This document shows positions 17,254-25,106 of a DNA stretch of 64,000 nt, one piece after another. Origin of the DNA: Streptomyces griseocarneus. GTDB taxonomy: Bacteria > Actinomycetota > Actinomycetes > Streptomycetales > Streptomycetaceae. The stretch's first letter is position 1. Each line of letters begins with the position of its first letter. Position numbers and translations under genes: made by a program. The notes under the pieces are model-generated. The model made no database searches and was not told where the DNA came from. It worked only from the letters and a program-made list of their open reading frames with translations. The stretch is taken from NCBI GenBank assembly GCA_003674045.1, contig PENC01000014.1:1-64000 (forward strand). The letters run 5' to 3'.

Positions 17254-18917
17254 CGCACCCACTCCTTCTCCTCCTGTTCCACGACCTCGGCCGTGCCCAC
17301 CCTCGGGATCATGCTCTTGGCCACGAGCCGCCCGTCACGGAAGCACAGCCGGAAGTGATCGACGCTGACGAACAGCTCGCCGCTCGCCCGGTAGTACCGG
17401 CACTGCGCGCCCTCGGGCGGCGGCGCGACGGTCCGTCCGACGGGCGGGTCGGCCACGCGCCGGTCGGGCAGGACGGGCTCGACGGCGGCGTACGACGCGC
17501 CGACGCGCAGCCCGGCGAAGTCGGCGGGTCGCAGGACGGAGTGTGCCTTGATGTACGCGTACCAGCCGAAGGCGGCCACGACGAAGACGGCGGCGCACCC
17601 TCCGACGGCGACGAACGGCAGGACGATGCGCCGCCGCGAGGCGCGCCGGGCGTGGGCGAAGGCGTCGAGGTCCCCGGCCTCGGAGGCAGCGGTGAGCGCA
17701 TCGGCGCCGCCGCCGTACGGTGCCGGCGCGAAGGCCCCGGCAGCGATCCCGGGCGGGGCGTGCGGCAGGCGGGCCGCGACGCGGAAACCGGCGTCGTACG
17801 GCTTCGCGGTGAGGGTGCCGCCCGCCAGCGCGACGCGTTCGCGCAGGCTCACCAGGCCGGTGCCGCCGGTCGTGGCGCGGGGCCGGGCGGGCCCGGCGGG
17901 CGGCGGGCCGTTGACGACGGTCACGGCGGTCGCGTCGATGCCGTGCTCGACGGTCACGGTCACCTCGGCGCCGGGTGCGTGCTTGGCCGCGTTCGTCAGG
18001 GCCTCCTGCACGACGCGGTGCGCGGCGCGCCCGGCCATGGCGGGCACGGCGGGTTCTTCCGGGCTGTCCGGGCCGTCCGGGCTGTCGGAACGCAGGCGGA
18101 CGTTCATCCCCGAGGCCGCCGCGCGGTGCACCAGGGCCGGAATCGTCTCGTCCACCGGGGTCAGCGGGGGCACGGGTGCCGCCTGGGTCGTGGTGGGGTC
18201 ACGGAGGACGCCGATGATGTCGCGGAGGCGGTCCGTCGCGCAGGCCGCCGCCCCGCGCAGCTCCGCGGCGGCCTCGCGGTGCTCCGGGCCGAGGCCCGGC
18301 GCCACCTGGAGGGCGCCCGCGCGCAAGGCGATCAGGCTCAGCTCGTGGCCGAGGGAGTCGTGCATGTCCTGCGCGATCCGCGCGCGCTCGCGCAGCCGCG
18401 CGCGGTCCGCGACGATCACCTGCTCGCGCTCCAGCTGCGCCGCGCGGCTCCACCCGGCGGCCACCAGCTCGTGGTACTGGCGGCGGTAGCGGCCGACCAG
18501 CCAGGGGAAGACCGCGCCGAAGAGCAGCGTGCCGATCAGAACCAGCCATTCCACGACGGGGTCGAAGCCCCGGCCGACGACCAGCAGCGTGCCCGCGGCG
18601 GCGGTCGCCGCGAACGCGTACAGCGCCGGGCGGGCCCGCGCCGAACGGCGCCCCAGCAGATAGGCGAGAACGGCGAGCGCGGGCCCGTACGAGAGGGTGA
18701 AGAGCGACGGCGAGGCCGCGAGCCCGAGGCCGGCGGCGAGCAGCAGCGCGGGTGCGGGCCGCGGCCGCGACACGGCCACCGCGACGGCGAGCACCGCCGC
18801 GGCCGCCACGGACTGCCACCACGGGCGCGGCACGCTCAGGCCCAGGCCGGTGGTGACGGCCATGGGAACGACGAGGGCCACCCACAGGAGGACGTCGCGG
18901 ACGGTTGTACGGCTCAC
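17250..18917 (-). CDS. Sensor histidine kinase with C-terminal membrane and external domain
   Basis: This 555-residue HisKA_3-type kinase begins with five or six membrane spans in the first 150 residues. A dimerisation helix with the phosphorylated His follows (MHDSLGHELS, H186), then the ATPase domain with the N box (VVQEALTNAAKHAPG) and G box (GGTGLVSLRERV). Unusually, a further membrane span (about 427-450) follows the ATPase domain, then some 90 residues that should lie outside, with two cysteines (AQCRYY, RLCFRDG). This tail may be an additional sensor. Its partner regulator overlaps it downstream. The start at 18917 follows no strong ribosome-binding site, so the first residues are uncertain. 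Confidence 0.88.
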   Translation of the reverse strand: MSRTTVRDVLLWVALVVPMAVTTGLGLSVPRPWWQSVAAAAVLAVAVAVSRPRPAPALLLAAGLGLAASPSLFTLSYGPALAVLAYLLGRRSARARPALYAFAATAAAGTLLVVGRGFDPVVEWLVLIGTLLFGAVFPWLVGRYRRQYHELVAAGWSRAAQLEREQVIVADRARLRERARIAQDMHDSLGHELSLIALRAGALQVAPGLGPEHREAAAELRGAAACATDRLRDIIGVLRDPTTTQAAPVPPLTPVDETIPALVHRAAASGMNVRLRSDSPDGPDSPEEPAVPAMAGRAAHRVVQEALTNAAKHAPGAEVTVTVEHGIDATAVTVVNGPPPAGPARPRATTGGTGLVSLRERVALAGGTLTAKPYDAGFRVAARLPHAPPGIAAGAFAPAPYGGGADALTAASEAGDLDAFAHARRASRRRIVLPFVAVGGCAAVFVVAAFGWYAYIKAHSVLRPADFAGLRVGASYAAVEPVLPDRRVADPPVGRTVAPPPEGAQCRYYRASGELFVSVDHFRLCFRDGRLVAKSMIPRVGTAEVVEQEEKEWVR

Positions 18918-18976
18918 GGTTCGACGGTATCCGGCCGCGCGCCCGCGCCCCGCGCCGGTTGCTCGGTGCGCCCACC

Positions 18977-19055
18977 GGGGTACGTCCTGTGCTGCGCGCG
19001 GCTGCGGGTCCGGTGGGGGCTGGTCGCGCAGTTCCCCGCGCCCCTATCGGGGCGC
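18977..19055 (-). repeat. Intergenic repeat, copy 4
   Basis: The hairpin is GCGCCCC (19038-19044), loop TATC, GGGGCGC (19049-19055). The GGGGAACTGCGCGACCAGCC flank and the Arg-anticodon-like GCGCGCAG tail are read on the minus strand. Unlike most copies, it lies between two divergent genes, upstream of mutY. Confidence 0.65.
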
Positions 19056-19106
19056 TGCCCCAGGGCAGGGACTCACGCAGCACCGCAGCCGTGCCAGGAT
19101 CGAATC

Positions 19107-20000
19107 GTGACCGTTTCAGACCAGCCCCGCCACGCCCTCCACGACCCCGTCATCACGTGGTTCGAGGGCCATGCCCGTGACCTTCCCTGGCGCCGCCCGG
19201 AGGCGGGTCCCTGGGGGGTGATGGTCAGCGAGTTCATGCTGCAGCAGACGCCGGTCAGCCGCGTGCTGCCGGTGTACGAGCAGTGGCTCGCCCGCTGGCC
19301 GCGGCCGGCGGACCTCGCGGCGGAGGCGCCCGGCGAGGCCGTACGGGCGTGGGGCAGGCTCGGCTACCCGCGGCGCGCCCTGCGGCTGCACGCCGCGGCG
19401 ACGGCGATCACGGAGCTGCACGGCGGCGAGGTGCCGGACGACCACGCGGAGCTGCTGGCCCTGCCGGGTGTCGGCGAGTACACGGCCGCCGCCGTGGCCT
19501 CCTTCGCGTACGGGCAGCGGCACGCGGTGCTGGACACCAACGTCCGCCGCGTCTTCGCCCGCGCGGTGAGCGGCGCGCAGTACCCGCCGAACGCCACGAC
19601 GGCCGCCGAGCGGAAGCTCGCCAAGGCGCTGCTGCCGGACAGCGAGCCGGTGGCCGCCCGCTGGGCGGCGGCGACGATGGAGCTGGGGGCGCTCGTGTGC
19701 ACGGCGCGCACCCCTGACTGCGCCCGTTGCCCGATCGCGGCGCAGTGCGCGTGGCGGGAGGCGGGTTCTCCGGAGCACGACGGGCCGCCGCGCCGCGGCC
19801 AGACGTACGCCGGTACGGACCGGCAGGTGCGCGGGAAGCTGCTGGCCGTGCTGCGGGAGGCGCTGGATCCCGTGCCGCAGGCCGATCTGGACCGGGTGTG
19901 GCACGAGCCGGTGCAGCGCGCCCGCGCGCTCGACGGGCTCGTCGCGGACGGCCTTGTGGAGCCACTCCCGCACGGCCTGTACCGCCTGCCACTCACGTAA
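19107..20000 (+). CDS. mutY: A/G-specific adenine glycosylase MutY
   Basis: MutY removes adenine mispaired with 8-oxoguanine. The 297-residue protein has the helix-hairpin-helix LPGVGEYTAAAV, the catalytic Asp in LDTNVRRV, an early MLQQTPV motif and the 4Fe-4S ligands CTARTPDCARCPIAAQC (spacing 6-2-5). The C-terminus is shorter than in E. coli MutY (350 residues), so the NUDIX-like 8-oxoG-reading domain looks reduced. The GTG start has CAGGAT ending six bases upstream, a leaderless-type spacing. It stands alone between a histidine kinase gene and sigE. Confidence 0.94.
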   Translation: MTVSDQPRHALHDPVITWFEGHARDLPWRRPEAGPWGVMVSEFMLQQTPVSRVLPVYEQWLARWPRPADLAAEAPGEAVRAWGRLGYPRRALRLHAAATAITELHGGEVPDDHAELLALPGVGEYTAAAVASFAYGQRHAVLDTNVRRVFARAVSGAQYPPNATTAAERKLAKALLPDSEPVAARWAAATMELGALVCTARTPDCARCPIAAQCAWREAGSPEHDGPPRRGQTYAGTDRQVRGKLLAVLREALDPVPQADLDRVWHEPVQRARALDGLVADGLVEPLPHGLYRLPLT

Positions 20001-20279
20001 CGGCGCCCCGGGCCATCCCGCACGCCCCCATGCGCATCCGTACGCCTCACCTGTGCGCGTTCAATACGCTGTCTCCGTAACGATCCGAAGGCCCCTGGCC
20101 CCGTTTGCGCCCCATTTCATCGGCTTTCCGGATCGGCTGTTACACAACCTATGGACAGCTGTGCTCCAGCCGCAGTGCTGCTGCACATCACGCCGCAACA
20201 GCTCCTCCGTAGCGTCCTGTCCGTGCTGGGGGACCGCCAGCGTTGACGCGGGGAATGCAAGCGGAATGGAGGCTGCAAG

Positions 20280-20828
20280 ATGGCCAGCAGCGGCAAGGTT
20301 CTGGACTTCGAAGAGTACGTGCGCAACCGTCAGGACGCCCTCCTGCGCAGCGCCCGCCGTCTCGTCCCGGACCCCATCGACGCTCAGGACCTCCTGCAGA
20401 CCGCCCTGGTGCGCACCTACGGCCGCTGGGAGGGGATAGCGGACAAGTCGCTGGCCGACGCCTACCTCCGCCGTGTCATGATCAACACTCGTACGGAGTG
20501 GTGGCGCGCCCGCAAGCTCGACGAGGTGCCCACCGAGCAGCTCCCCGACGCCTGCGTCGAGGACGGCACGGAGCAGCACGCCGACCGCGCTCTGCTGATG
20601 GACATCCTCGGTGTCCTGGCGCCCAAGCAGCGCAGCGTCGTCGTGCTGCGCCACTGGGAGCAGATGAGCACCGAGGAGACCGCGGAGGCGCTCGGCATGT
20701 CGACCGGCACGGTCAAGAGCACGCTGCACCGGGCCCTGGCCCGGCTGCGTCAGGAGCTGGAGAGCCGCGACCTGGACTTCCACGCCCTTGAGCGCAACGA
20801 GCGGGGGCAGGAACGGTGCGCAGCCTGA
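20280..20828 (+). CDS. sigE: ECF sigma factor SigE (cell-envelope stress)
   Basis: This 182-residue extracytoplasmic-function sigma factor is nearly identical, as I remember it, to S. coelicolor sigma-E. Region 2 includes LVPDPIDAQDLLQTALVRTYGRW, and region 4 includes SVVVLRHWEQMSTEETAEALGMSTGTVKSTLHRA. Sigma-E directs transcription of cell-wall and membrane genes during envelope damage, for example by lysozyme or vancomycin. It is the first gene of sigE-cseA-cseB-cseC. In S. coelicolor its promoter is switched on by CseB. The gene has no anti-sigma partner next to it, as expected for this system. The 279-base gap before it must hold that promoter, but I could not place it with confidence. 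Confidence 0.97.
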   Translation: MASSGKVLDFEEYVRNRQDALLRSARRLVPDPIDAQDLLQTALVRTYGRWEGIADKSLADAYLRRVMINTRTEWWRARKLDEVPTEQLPDACVEDGTEQHADRALLMDILGVLAPKQRSVVVLRHWEQMSTEETAEALGMSTGTVKSTLHRALARLRQELESRDLDFHALERNERGQERCAA

Positions 20829-21478
20829 AAAAGGCGGCTCACGACAGGCCGGCACTGATCACCGGCGGCACGGTCGCAGCGTTGGCGGCCGCCGCCGGTC
20901 TTCTGCTTGCCGGTTGCGAGTCAGGCAGCGAGGGCGTGCGGAAGGAGGGCACCGCGCGGACGCAGTCCGCGACGAAGCCCTCCCGGGCGCCCTCGGCTTC
21001 GGTGTCCCCCGCGCAGGGCCGGGTCGACGCCATAAAGCTGATCAAGGCCGACCCCAAGGTCAGCGATCAGGTCAAGAAGAACCTCAAGGCCTGCGACAAG
21101 AACCAGTACCCGGTCGACGTGATCTACGGCCAGGTCACCGGCGGCGACCGCAACGACGTCGTGGTCAACATCCTCACCTGCGGTGATTCCCTGGGTGTCG
21201 CCTCGTATGTGTACCGTGCCAAGGGCGACTCGTACGAGAATGTGTTCGCGTCCGAGCAGGCGCCCGTCTACGCCGAGATAGACCGCCGTGACCTCCGGGT
21301 CACGAAACAGGTCTACGGGCCGGGCGACGCGGCATGCTGTGCATCGGGCGAGGACGTCATGACGTACCACTGGTCGGGGGAAGAGTTCCGCGAGGCCAGT
21401 CGTACGCACACCGACTTCAGCAAGGTCGGCGGCAGCAACGACAAGGGTGAACTCCCGAGCGTGGGAACGGAGGGCTGA
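20816..21478 (+). CDS. cseA: Lipoprotein CseA, modulator of the SigE system
   Basis: CseA is a 220-residue lipoprotein: positive N-terminus, hydrophobic segment and lipobox LLAGC with the acylated cysteine at residue 34. In S. coelicolor its loss raises sigE expression, so it dampens signalling by CseC from outside the membrane. The GTG start overlaps the last codons of sigE by 13 bases, which ties its translation to sigE. The mature part is hydrophilic, with a DAACCASGED segment near residue 175. I assign it by lipobox and position in the operon. Confidence 0.92.
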   Translation: MRSLKKAAHDRPALITGGTVAALAAAAGLLLAGCESGSEGVRKEGTARTQSATKPSRAPSASVSPAQGRVDAIKLIKADPKVSDQVKKNLKACDKNQYPVDVIYGQVTGGDRNDVVVNILTCGDSLGVASYVYRAKGDSYENVFASEQAPVYAEIDRRDLRVTKQVYGPGDAACCASGEDVMTYHWSGEEFREASRTHTDFSKVGGSNDKGELPSVGTEG

Positions 21479-21485
21479 GAGCAGC

Positions 21486-22190
21486 GTGGCCGATACGCAT
21501 GTGCTCTTCGTCGAGGACGACGACGTCATTCGCGAGGCGACCCAGCTCGCGCTGGAGCGCGACGGCTTCGAGGTGACGGCGGTGCCCGACGGGCTGCTGG
21601 GGCTGGAGCGCTTCCGGGCCCGCAGGCCGGACATCGCCCTGCTCGACGTCATGGTGCCGGGCCTGGACGGGGTCAGCCTGTGCCGCCGCATCCGTGACGA
21701 GTCGACCGTTCCCGTGATCATGCTGTCGGCGCGGGCGGACTCCATCGACGTCGTGCTCGGCCTGGAGGCCGGGGCCGACGACTATGTGACCAAGCCCTTC
21801 GACGGCGCCGTGCTCGTCGCCCGGATACGGGCCGTGCTGCGGCGCTTCGGCCACGCCAGCGGCGCGGGCGGGGCCGGGGCCGAGGAGGCCGAGCCGCTCG
21901 AGGGCGGCGTGCTGCGCTTCGGCGACCTGGAGGTCGACACCGAGGGCATGGAGGTGCGCAAGGCCGGCGAGCCCGTCGCCCTCACGCCCACCGAGATGCG
22001 GCTGCTGCTGGAGTTCTCCGCGTCGCCCGGCACCGTGCTCTCGCGCGACCGGCTGCTGGAGCGCGTCTGGGACTACGGCTGGGGCGGCGACACCCGCGTC
22101 GTGGACGTCCATGTGCAGCGGCTCCGGGGCAAGATCGGCCAGGACCGGATCGAGACGGTCCGCGGCTTCGGCTACAAGCTCAGAGGCTGA
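21486..22190 (+). CDS. cseB: Response regulator CseB
   Basis: CseB is a 234-residue OmpR-type regulator that activates the sigE promoter when phosphorylated by CseC. The receiver domain has the acidic pocket EDDD (10-13), the phosphate-accepting D54 (ALLDVMVPGLDG) and the KPFDG motif. The C-terminal winged helix holds LTPTEMRLLLEF and VWDYGWGGDTRVVDVHVQRLRGKIG. An Ala/Gly/Glu-rich linker joins the two. The GTG start follows cseA by seven bases. Confidence 0.96.
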   Translation: MADTHVLFVEDDDVIREATQLALERDGFEVTAVPDGLLGLERFRARRPDIALLDVMVPGLDGVSLCRRIRDESTVPVIMLSARADSIDVVLGLEAGADDYVTKPFDGAVLVARIRAVLRRFGHASGAGGAGAEEAEPLEGGVLRFGDLEVDTEGMEVRKAGEPVALTPTEMRLLLEFSASPGTVLSRDRLLERVWDYGWGGDTRVVDVHVQRLRGKIGQDRIETVRGFGYKLRG

Positions 22191-22220
22191 CCTCCCGATG
22201 GTGATCCACCGGGGCCCGTC

Positions 22221-23522
22221 ATGGTGAGCTTGTCCCTGCGCTCCGGTCTGCGCTGGAAGGTCAGCCTGGCCATCGCCGCCGTCAGCGCGCTGGTGGCCGT
22301 GGCGCTGAGCCTGGTCGTGCACAACGCGGCCCGGAACTCGATGCTCGACAACGCGCGTGACGTGATGGACTCACGGGTCCAGATCGCCCAGAGCTACTAC
22401 GAGAGCAACCACCGGCTGATGCTCCACGCGAAGCTGGACGACCCGGCGCTCCCCCAGCAGCTCAAGGACGCGGCGGCGGTCGGCCTGCGCGCCACCTACC
22501 TCCAGGACTCCGGCGGCAAGGGGGCCCCGGAGGTCTGGGCCTCGACCCCGCTGCGCAACGGCAAGATCCTCTCGATCCACACCCGCTTCCAGGACCGCTT
22601 CGCGATCCTCGACGCCCTCGACCGTGCGCTGATCATCGGCTCGGTCTCGGTGGTGCTGGGCGGCTGCGCCCTGGGCATCCTCATCGGCGGCCAGCTCTCC
22701 CGGCGGCTGCGCAAGGCCGCCACCGCGGCCCGCAAACTCGCCGACGGCGACTCCGAGGTGCGGGTGCGCGAGGCCATCGGCGGCCGGGTGCGCGACGAGA
22801 CGGACGACCTGGCGCGCGCGGTCGACGGCATGGCCGAGGCGCTCCAGAAGCGGCTGGAGGCCGAGCGCCGGGTCACCGCCGACATCGCCCACGAGCTGCG
22901 GACGCCCGTCACCGGGCTGCTCACCGCCGCCGAACTGCTGCCGCCGGGCCGCCCCACCGAGCTCGTACGGGACCGGGCCCAGGCCATGCGCACCCTCGTC
23001 GAGGACGTCCTGGAGGTGGCCCGGCTGGACGGCTTCGCCGAGCGCGCCGAGATGCAGGACATCCGGCTCGGCGAGTTCGTGCAGCGCAGGGTCAGGATCG
23101 CCGAGCCCGAGGCGAAGGTCGAGGTCGTACGGGACGCCTACGTCTCCACCGACCCGCGCCGCCTGGAGCGCATCATCGGCAATCTGCTGGCCAACGCCGC
23201 CAAGCACGGCAAGGGGCCGTTCGAGGTGACCGTCGAGGGCCGTGTGCTGCGGGTGCGCGACCACGGGCCGGGCTTCCCGGAGGAGCTGCTGAAGGAGGGC
23301 CCGAGCCGGTTCCGCACGGGCAGCTCCGACCGCGCGGGCAAGGGCCACGGGCTGGGGCTGACCATCGCCGCGGGCCAGGCCCGGGTGCTCGGCGCGCGCC
23401 TCACCTTCCGCAACGCCGACCCGGAGGCGGGCGAAGGGCGCGGCGCGATCGCCGTCCTCTGGCTGCCGGAATCCGCCCCGACGAACACGGGCAGCTTCCC
23501 GGTCATCCACGTCCCGGACTGA
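22221..23522 (+). CDS. cseC: Sensor histidine kinase CseC
   Basis: CseC is a 433-residue envelope-stress sensor kinase. It has a first membrane span (about 14-34), an external domain of about 100 residues, a second span (about 137-158), a HAMP linker, the phosphorylated His in DIAHELRTPVTG (H224), the N box (RIIGNLLANAAKHG) and G boxes (DHGPGFP, GKGHGLGLTIA). It phosphorylates CseB in response to cell-wall damage. It ends the sigE operon, with its stop codon at the edge of a terminator shared with the convergent peptidase gene. Only a weak GGGG precedes the ATG. Confidence 0.96.
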   Translation: MVSLSLRSGLRWKVSLAIAAVSALVAVALSLVVHNAARNSMLDNARDVMDSRVQIAQSYYESNHRLMLHAKLDDPALPQQLKDAAAVGLRATYLQDSGGKGAPEVWASTPLRNGKILSIHTRFQDRFAILDALDRALIIGSVSVVLGGCALGILIGGQLSRRLRKAATAARKLADGDSEVRVREAIGGRVRDETDDLARAVDGMAEALQKRLEAERRVTADIAHELRTPVTGLLTAAELLPPGRPTELVRDRAQAMRTLVEDVLEVARLDGFAERAEMQDIRLGEFVQRRVRIAEPEAKVEVVRDAYVSTDPRRLERIIGNLLANAAKHGKGPFEVTVEGRVLRVRDHGPGFPEELLKEGPSRFRTGSSDRAGKGHGLGLTIAAGQARVLGARLTFRNADPEAGEGRGAIAVLWLPESAPTNTGSFPVIHVPD

Positions 23523-23563
23523 CCGGGCCTTTGGCTGACCGGGCCTTTGGTCGGCCCGGCTCA
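23520..23563. terminator. Terminator between cseC and the M23 peptidase gene, with a duplicated arm
   Basis: A 15-base unit TGACCGGGCCTTTGG occurs twice in tandem (23520-23534 and 23536-23550), followed by GGCCCGG (23553-23559). Either copy's CCGGGCC can pair with that arm, giving two alternative hairpins. The first unit begins with the cseC stop codon, and the stop of the convergent peptidase gene lies at 23561-23563. Confidence 0.6.
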
Positions 23564-24337
23564 GAGGTCCTCGCCGCGGGCGCTGAGGAAGGCGCGGGGC
23601 TCCACGGCACTGCCGTAGTTCGGGGTCGTGCGGATCTCGAAGTGCAGGTGCGGGCCCGAGGAATTGCCCGTCGAGCCGGACAGGCCGATCCGCTCACCGG
23701 TCATCACCGCCTGTCCGACGCGCACCGCGATGTGCGAGAGGTGGGCGTACTGCGAGTAGGTGTTGTCATCGTGCTTGATCACGACGGCGTTGCCGTACGC
23801 GGCGCCGTCGCCGCCACCGTGCGGGCCCGCCTTGACGATCGTGCCGCGGTGCACGGCCTTCACCGGGGTGCCGGTGTTCACGACCAGGTCCTGGCCGCTG
23901 TGCCGGTAGGCCCACATGGGGCCCGAGACGCCGAAGGGCTGGCCGATCGTGTAGTCCTCGACGGGCGCGACCCACGCGTCGGCGCGCTGCCGCGAGGCCA
24001 CGGCGGCCCTGCGGGCCTCGGCGGCGCGCCGGTCGGCCTGCTGCCTGGCCCGCTGCTTGGCCTGTTGCCTGGCACGGGCCTGGCCGGCCTGCTGCCTGGC
24101 GTGGCCCCTGAGCCGGGTGTTGCCCCGAGTGGGCAAGGCGCGGGTGTGCAGGGCACCGGTCAGCGCGGCCACGGAGGCGAAGACCGGTTGCCGGTGGTGG
24201 TGCCAGGAGGCGTCGTCCGCCAGTGCCACGCCGGTTCCGAGCACGAGGGAGGCTCCGAGTCCGGCGGCCACGAAGGCGGCGACGCGGGTACGGAGAAGGG
24301 ACGCGCTCGTGCTGCGGAAAGTGGCGTGCTTCGACAT
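23561..24337 (-). CDS. Secreted M23-family peptidoglycan endopeptidase
   Basis: This 258-residue secreted protein has an N-terminal signal peptide ending near ALADD (residue 38). A long helical region rich in Arg, Gln and Ala (about 60-115) follows, then a C-terminal LytM/M23 zinc peptidase domain. Zinc ligands are seen in HSGQD (H and D) and HLHFE. Such enzymes cut peptide cross-links in peptidoglycan during growth or spore germination. The ATG at 24337 follows GGAGG (10 bases upstream). Starts further upstream are in frame but lack such a site. The gene is convergent with cseC and has a long hairpin-rich leader, so RNA-level control is likely. Confidence 0.92.
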   Translation of the reverse strand: MSKHATFRSTSASLLRTRVAAFVAAGLGASLVLGTGVALADDASWHHHRQPVFASVAALTGALHTRALPTRGNTRLRGHARQQAGQARARQQAKQRARQQADRRAAEARRAAVASRQRADAWVAPVEDYTIGQPFGVSGPMWAYRHSGQDLVVNTGTPVKAVHRGTIVKAGPHGGGDGAAYGNAVVIKHDDNTYSQYAHLSHIAVRVGQAVMTGERIGLSGSTGNSSGPHLHFEIRTTPNYGSAVEPRAFLSARGEDL

Positions 24338-24560
24338 GAAGAAAATACCTCCGGACATGAATGGGCCCCGGCGGTCGGACCGGGGTCGCCAAACCTTGGT
24401 GACCCGCAATTGCGGGGCGGCCAAGGGCGCCTTCTACGCGTTCTGCGAGCGGAATTCGTTTCCGTGGCGCGGGCAATTGGTCCCTACCCCCGGACACAAC
24501 GCGGCAAATTCACGCTTTTGTGGCGCCTGCCCGCGCTCCGGGACGGGTAGTAGCCGTGAT
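24338..24560 (-). promoter_or_regulatory. Structured leader upstream of the M23 peptidase gene
   Basis: Read on the minus strand, this region holds several hairpins: CGGAA/TTCCG around an ACGAA loop (24449-24463), an outer CCTTGG/CCAAGG pair enclosing the palindrome CCGCAATTGCGG (about 24392-24425), GGGTC/GACCC with CCAA/TTGG inside (about 24382-24404), and CCCCGG/CCGGGG (about 24365-24386). Several of these compete for the same bases. Cell-wall hydrolase genes in Streptomyces are often preceded by c-di-AMP (ydaO-type) riboswitches, but the characteristic ydaO segments are not visible. The rest of the gap, up to 24699, shows nothing else. Confidence 0.4.
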
Positions 24561-24699
24561 TCGCCCCGTGCGGCTCGTCACCGCGCGAGGCCCGCGGGCC
24601 CGCCGGTTCCGGTCCATGGGCTGCTTTCCGGCGGTACGCTCCGGACGCACGCACGGAGAGCGGCGGTCACGGACCGCGACGACCCATCGGGGGCGCACG

Positions 24700-25050
24700 A
24701 TGAGCAACGCTTCGCACGAGTTCGACGGCATCGAGCTGGCGGACGCCGTCCAGGCGGTCCGCGACGGCCTCACCGCGGCGGCGGCGCGGGGCGCGGGCGA
24801 GGAGGTGGCCTTCGACGTCGGCCCGATCTCGATGGAGTTCGAGGTGGAGATCCGCCGGGACGTGAAGGGCTCGGGCGGGGTGAAGGCGTGGATCTTCAGC
24901 GCCGAGGCGGAGGCGGCCCGGGGCTCGGCCCGTACGCACCGTGTCTCCTTCACGCTCACCCCGAAGGACGCCCGCACGGGCGGCACCCTGCGGGTCGGCA
25001 ACCAGCGGCAGGGCGGGACGTCCCGCCTGGGCGGCCCTGCCGACCAGTAG
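24700..25050 (+). CDS. Trypco2-domain protein (trypsin-co-occurring domain 2)
   Basis: This 116-residue protein matches the trypco2 family across its whole length: an N-terminal helix with LADAVQAVRDGLTAAAARG, a strand EVAFDVGPISMEFEVEIRRD, a GSGGVKAWIF turn, and the end RTHRVSFTLTPKDARTGG. The family was named for occurring beside or inside trypsin-like and NTPase proteins in predicted bacterial conflict and signalling systems. Here it stands alone between a peptidase gene and a LysE exporter, with no such partner nearby. A GGGGGCG precedes the ATG by a few bases. The function is unknown. Confidence 0.85.
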   Translation: MSNASHEFDGIELADAVQAVRDGLTAAAARGAGEEVAFDVGPISMEFEVEIRRDVKGSGGVKAWIFSAEAEAARGSARTHRVSFTLTPKDARTGGTLRVGNQRQGGTSRLGGPADQ

Positions 25051-25106
25051 CGGAGCCGGACCGGCCGACCGGGCCGGCACAGCGGCGCGGCCGGGCTGAC
25101 CGCCCG

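Noticed and set aside
17355..19106. Long N-terminal extension of mutY in the same frame
   Set aside because: The extension lies antisense to the histidine kinase gene and has no MutY similarity; the GTG at 19107 with a leaderless box fits the family start.
24338..24560. Classic ydaO-type c-di-AMP riboswitch before the peptidase gene
   Set aside because: The conserved segments I expect (GGGGACCCA, GGGTGAA and the CCCGAA-CCGTCAG end) are not there, so I describe it only as a structured leader.
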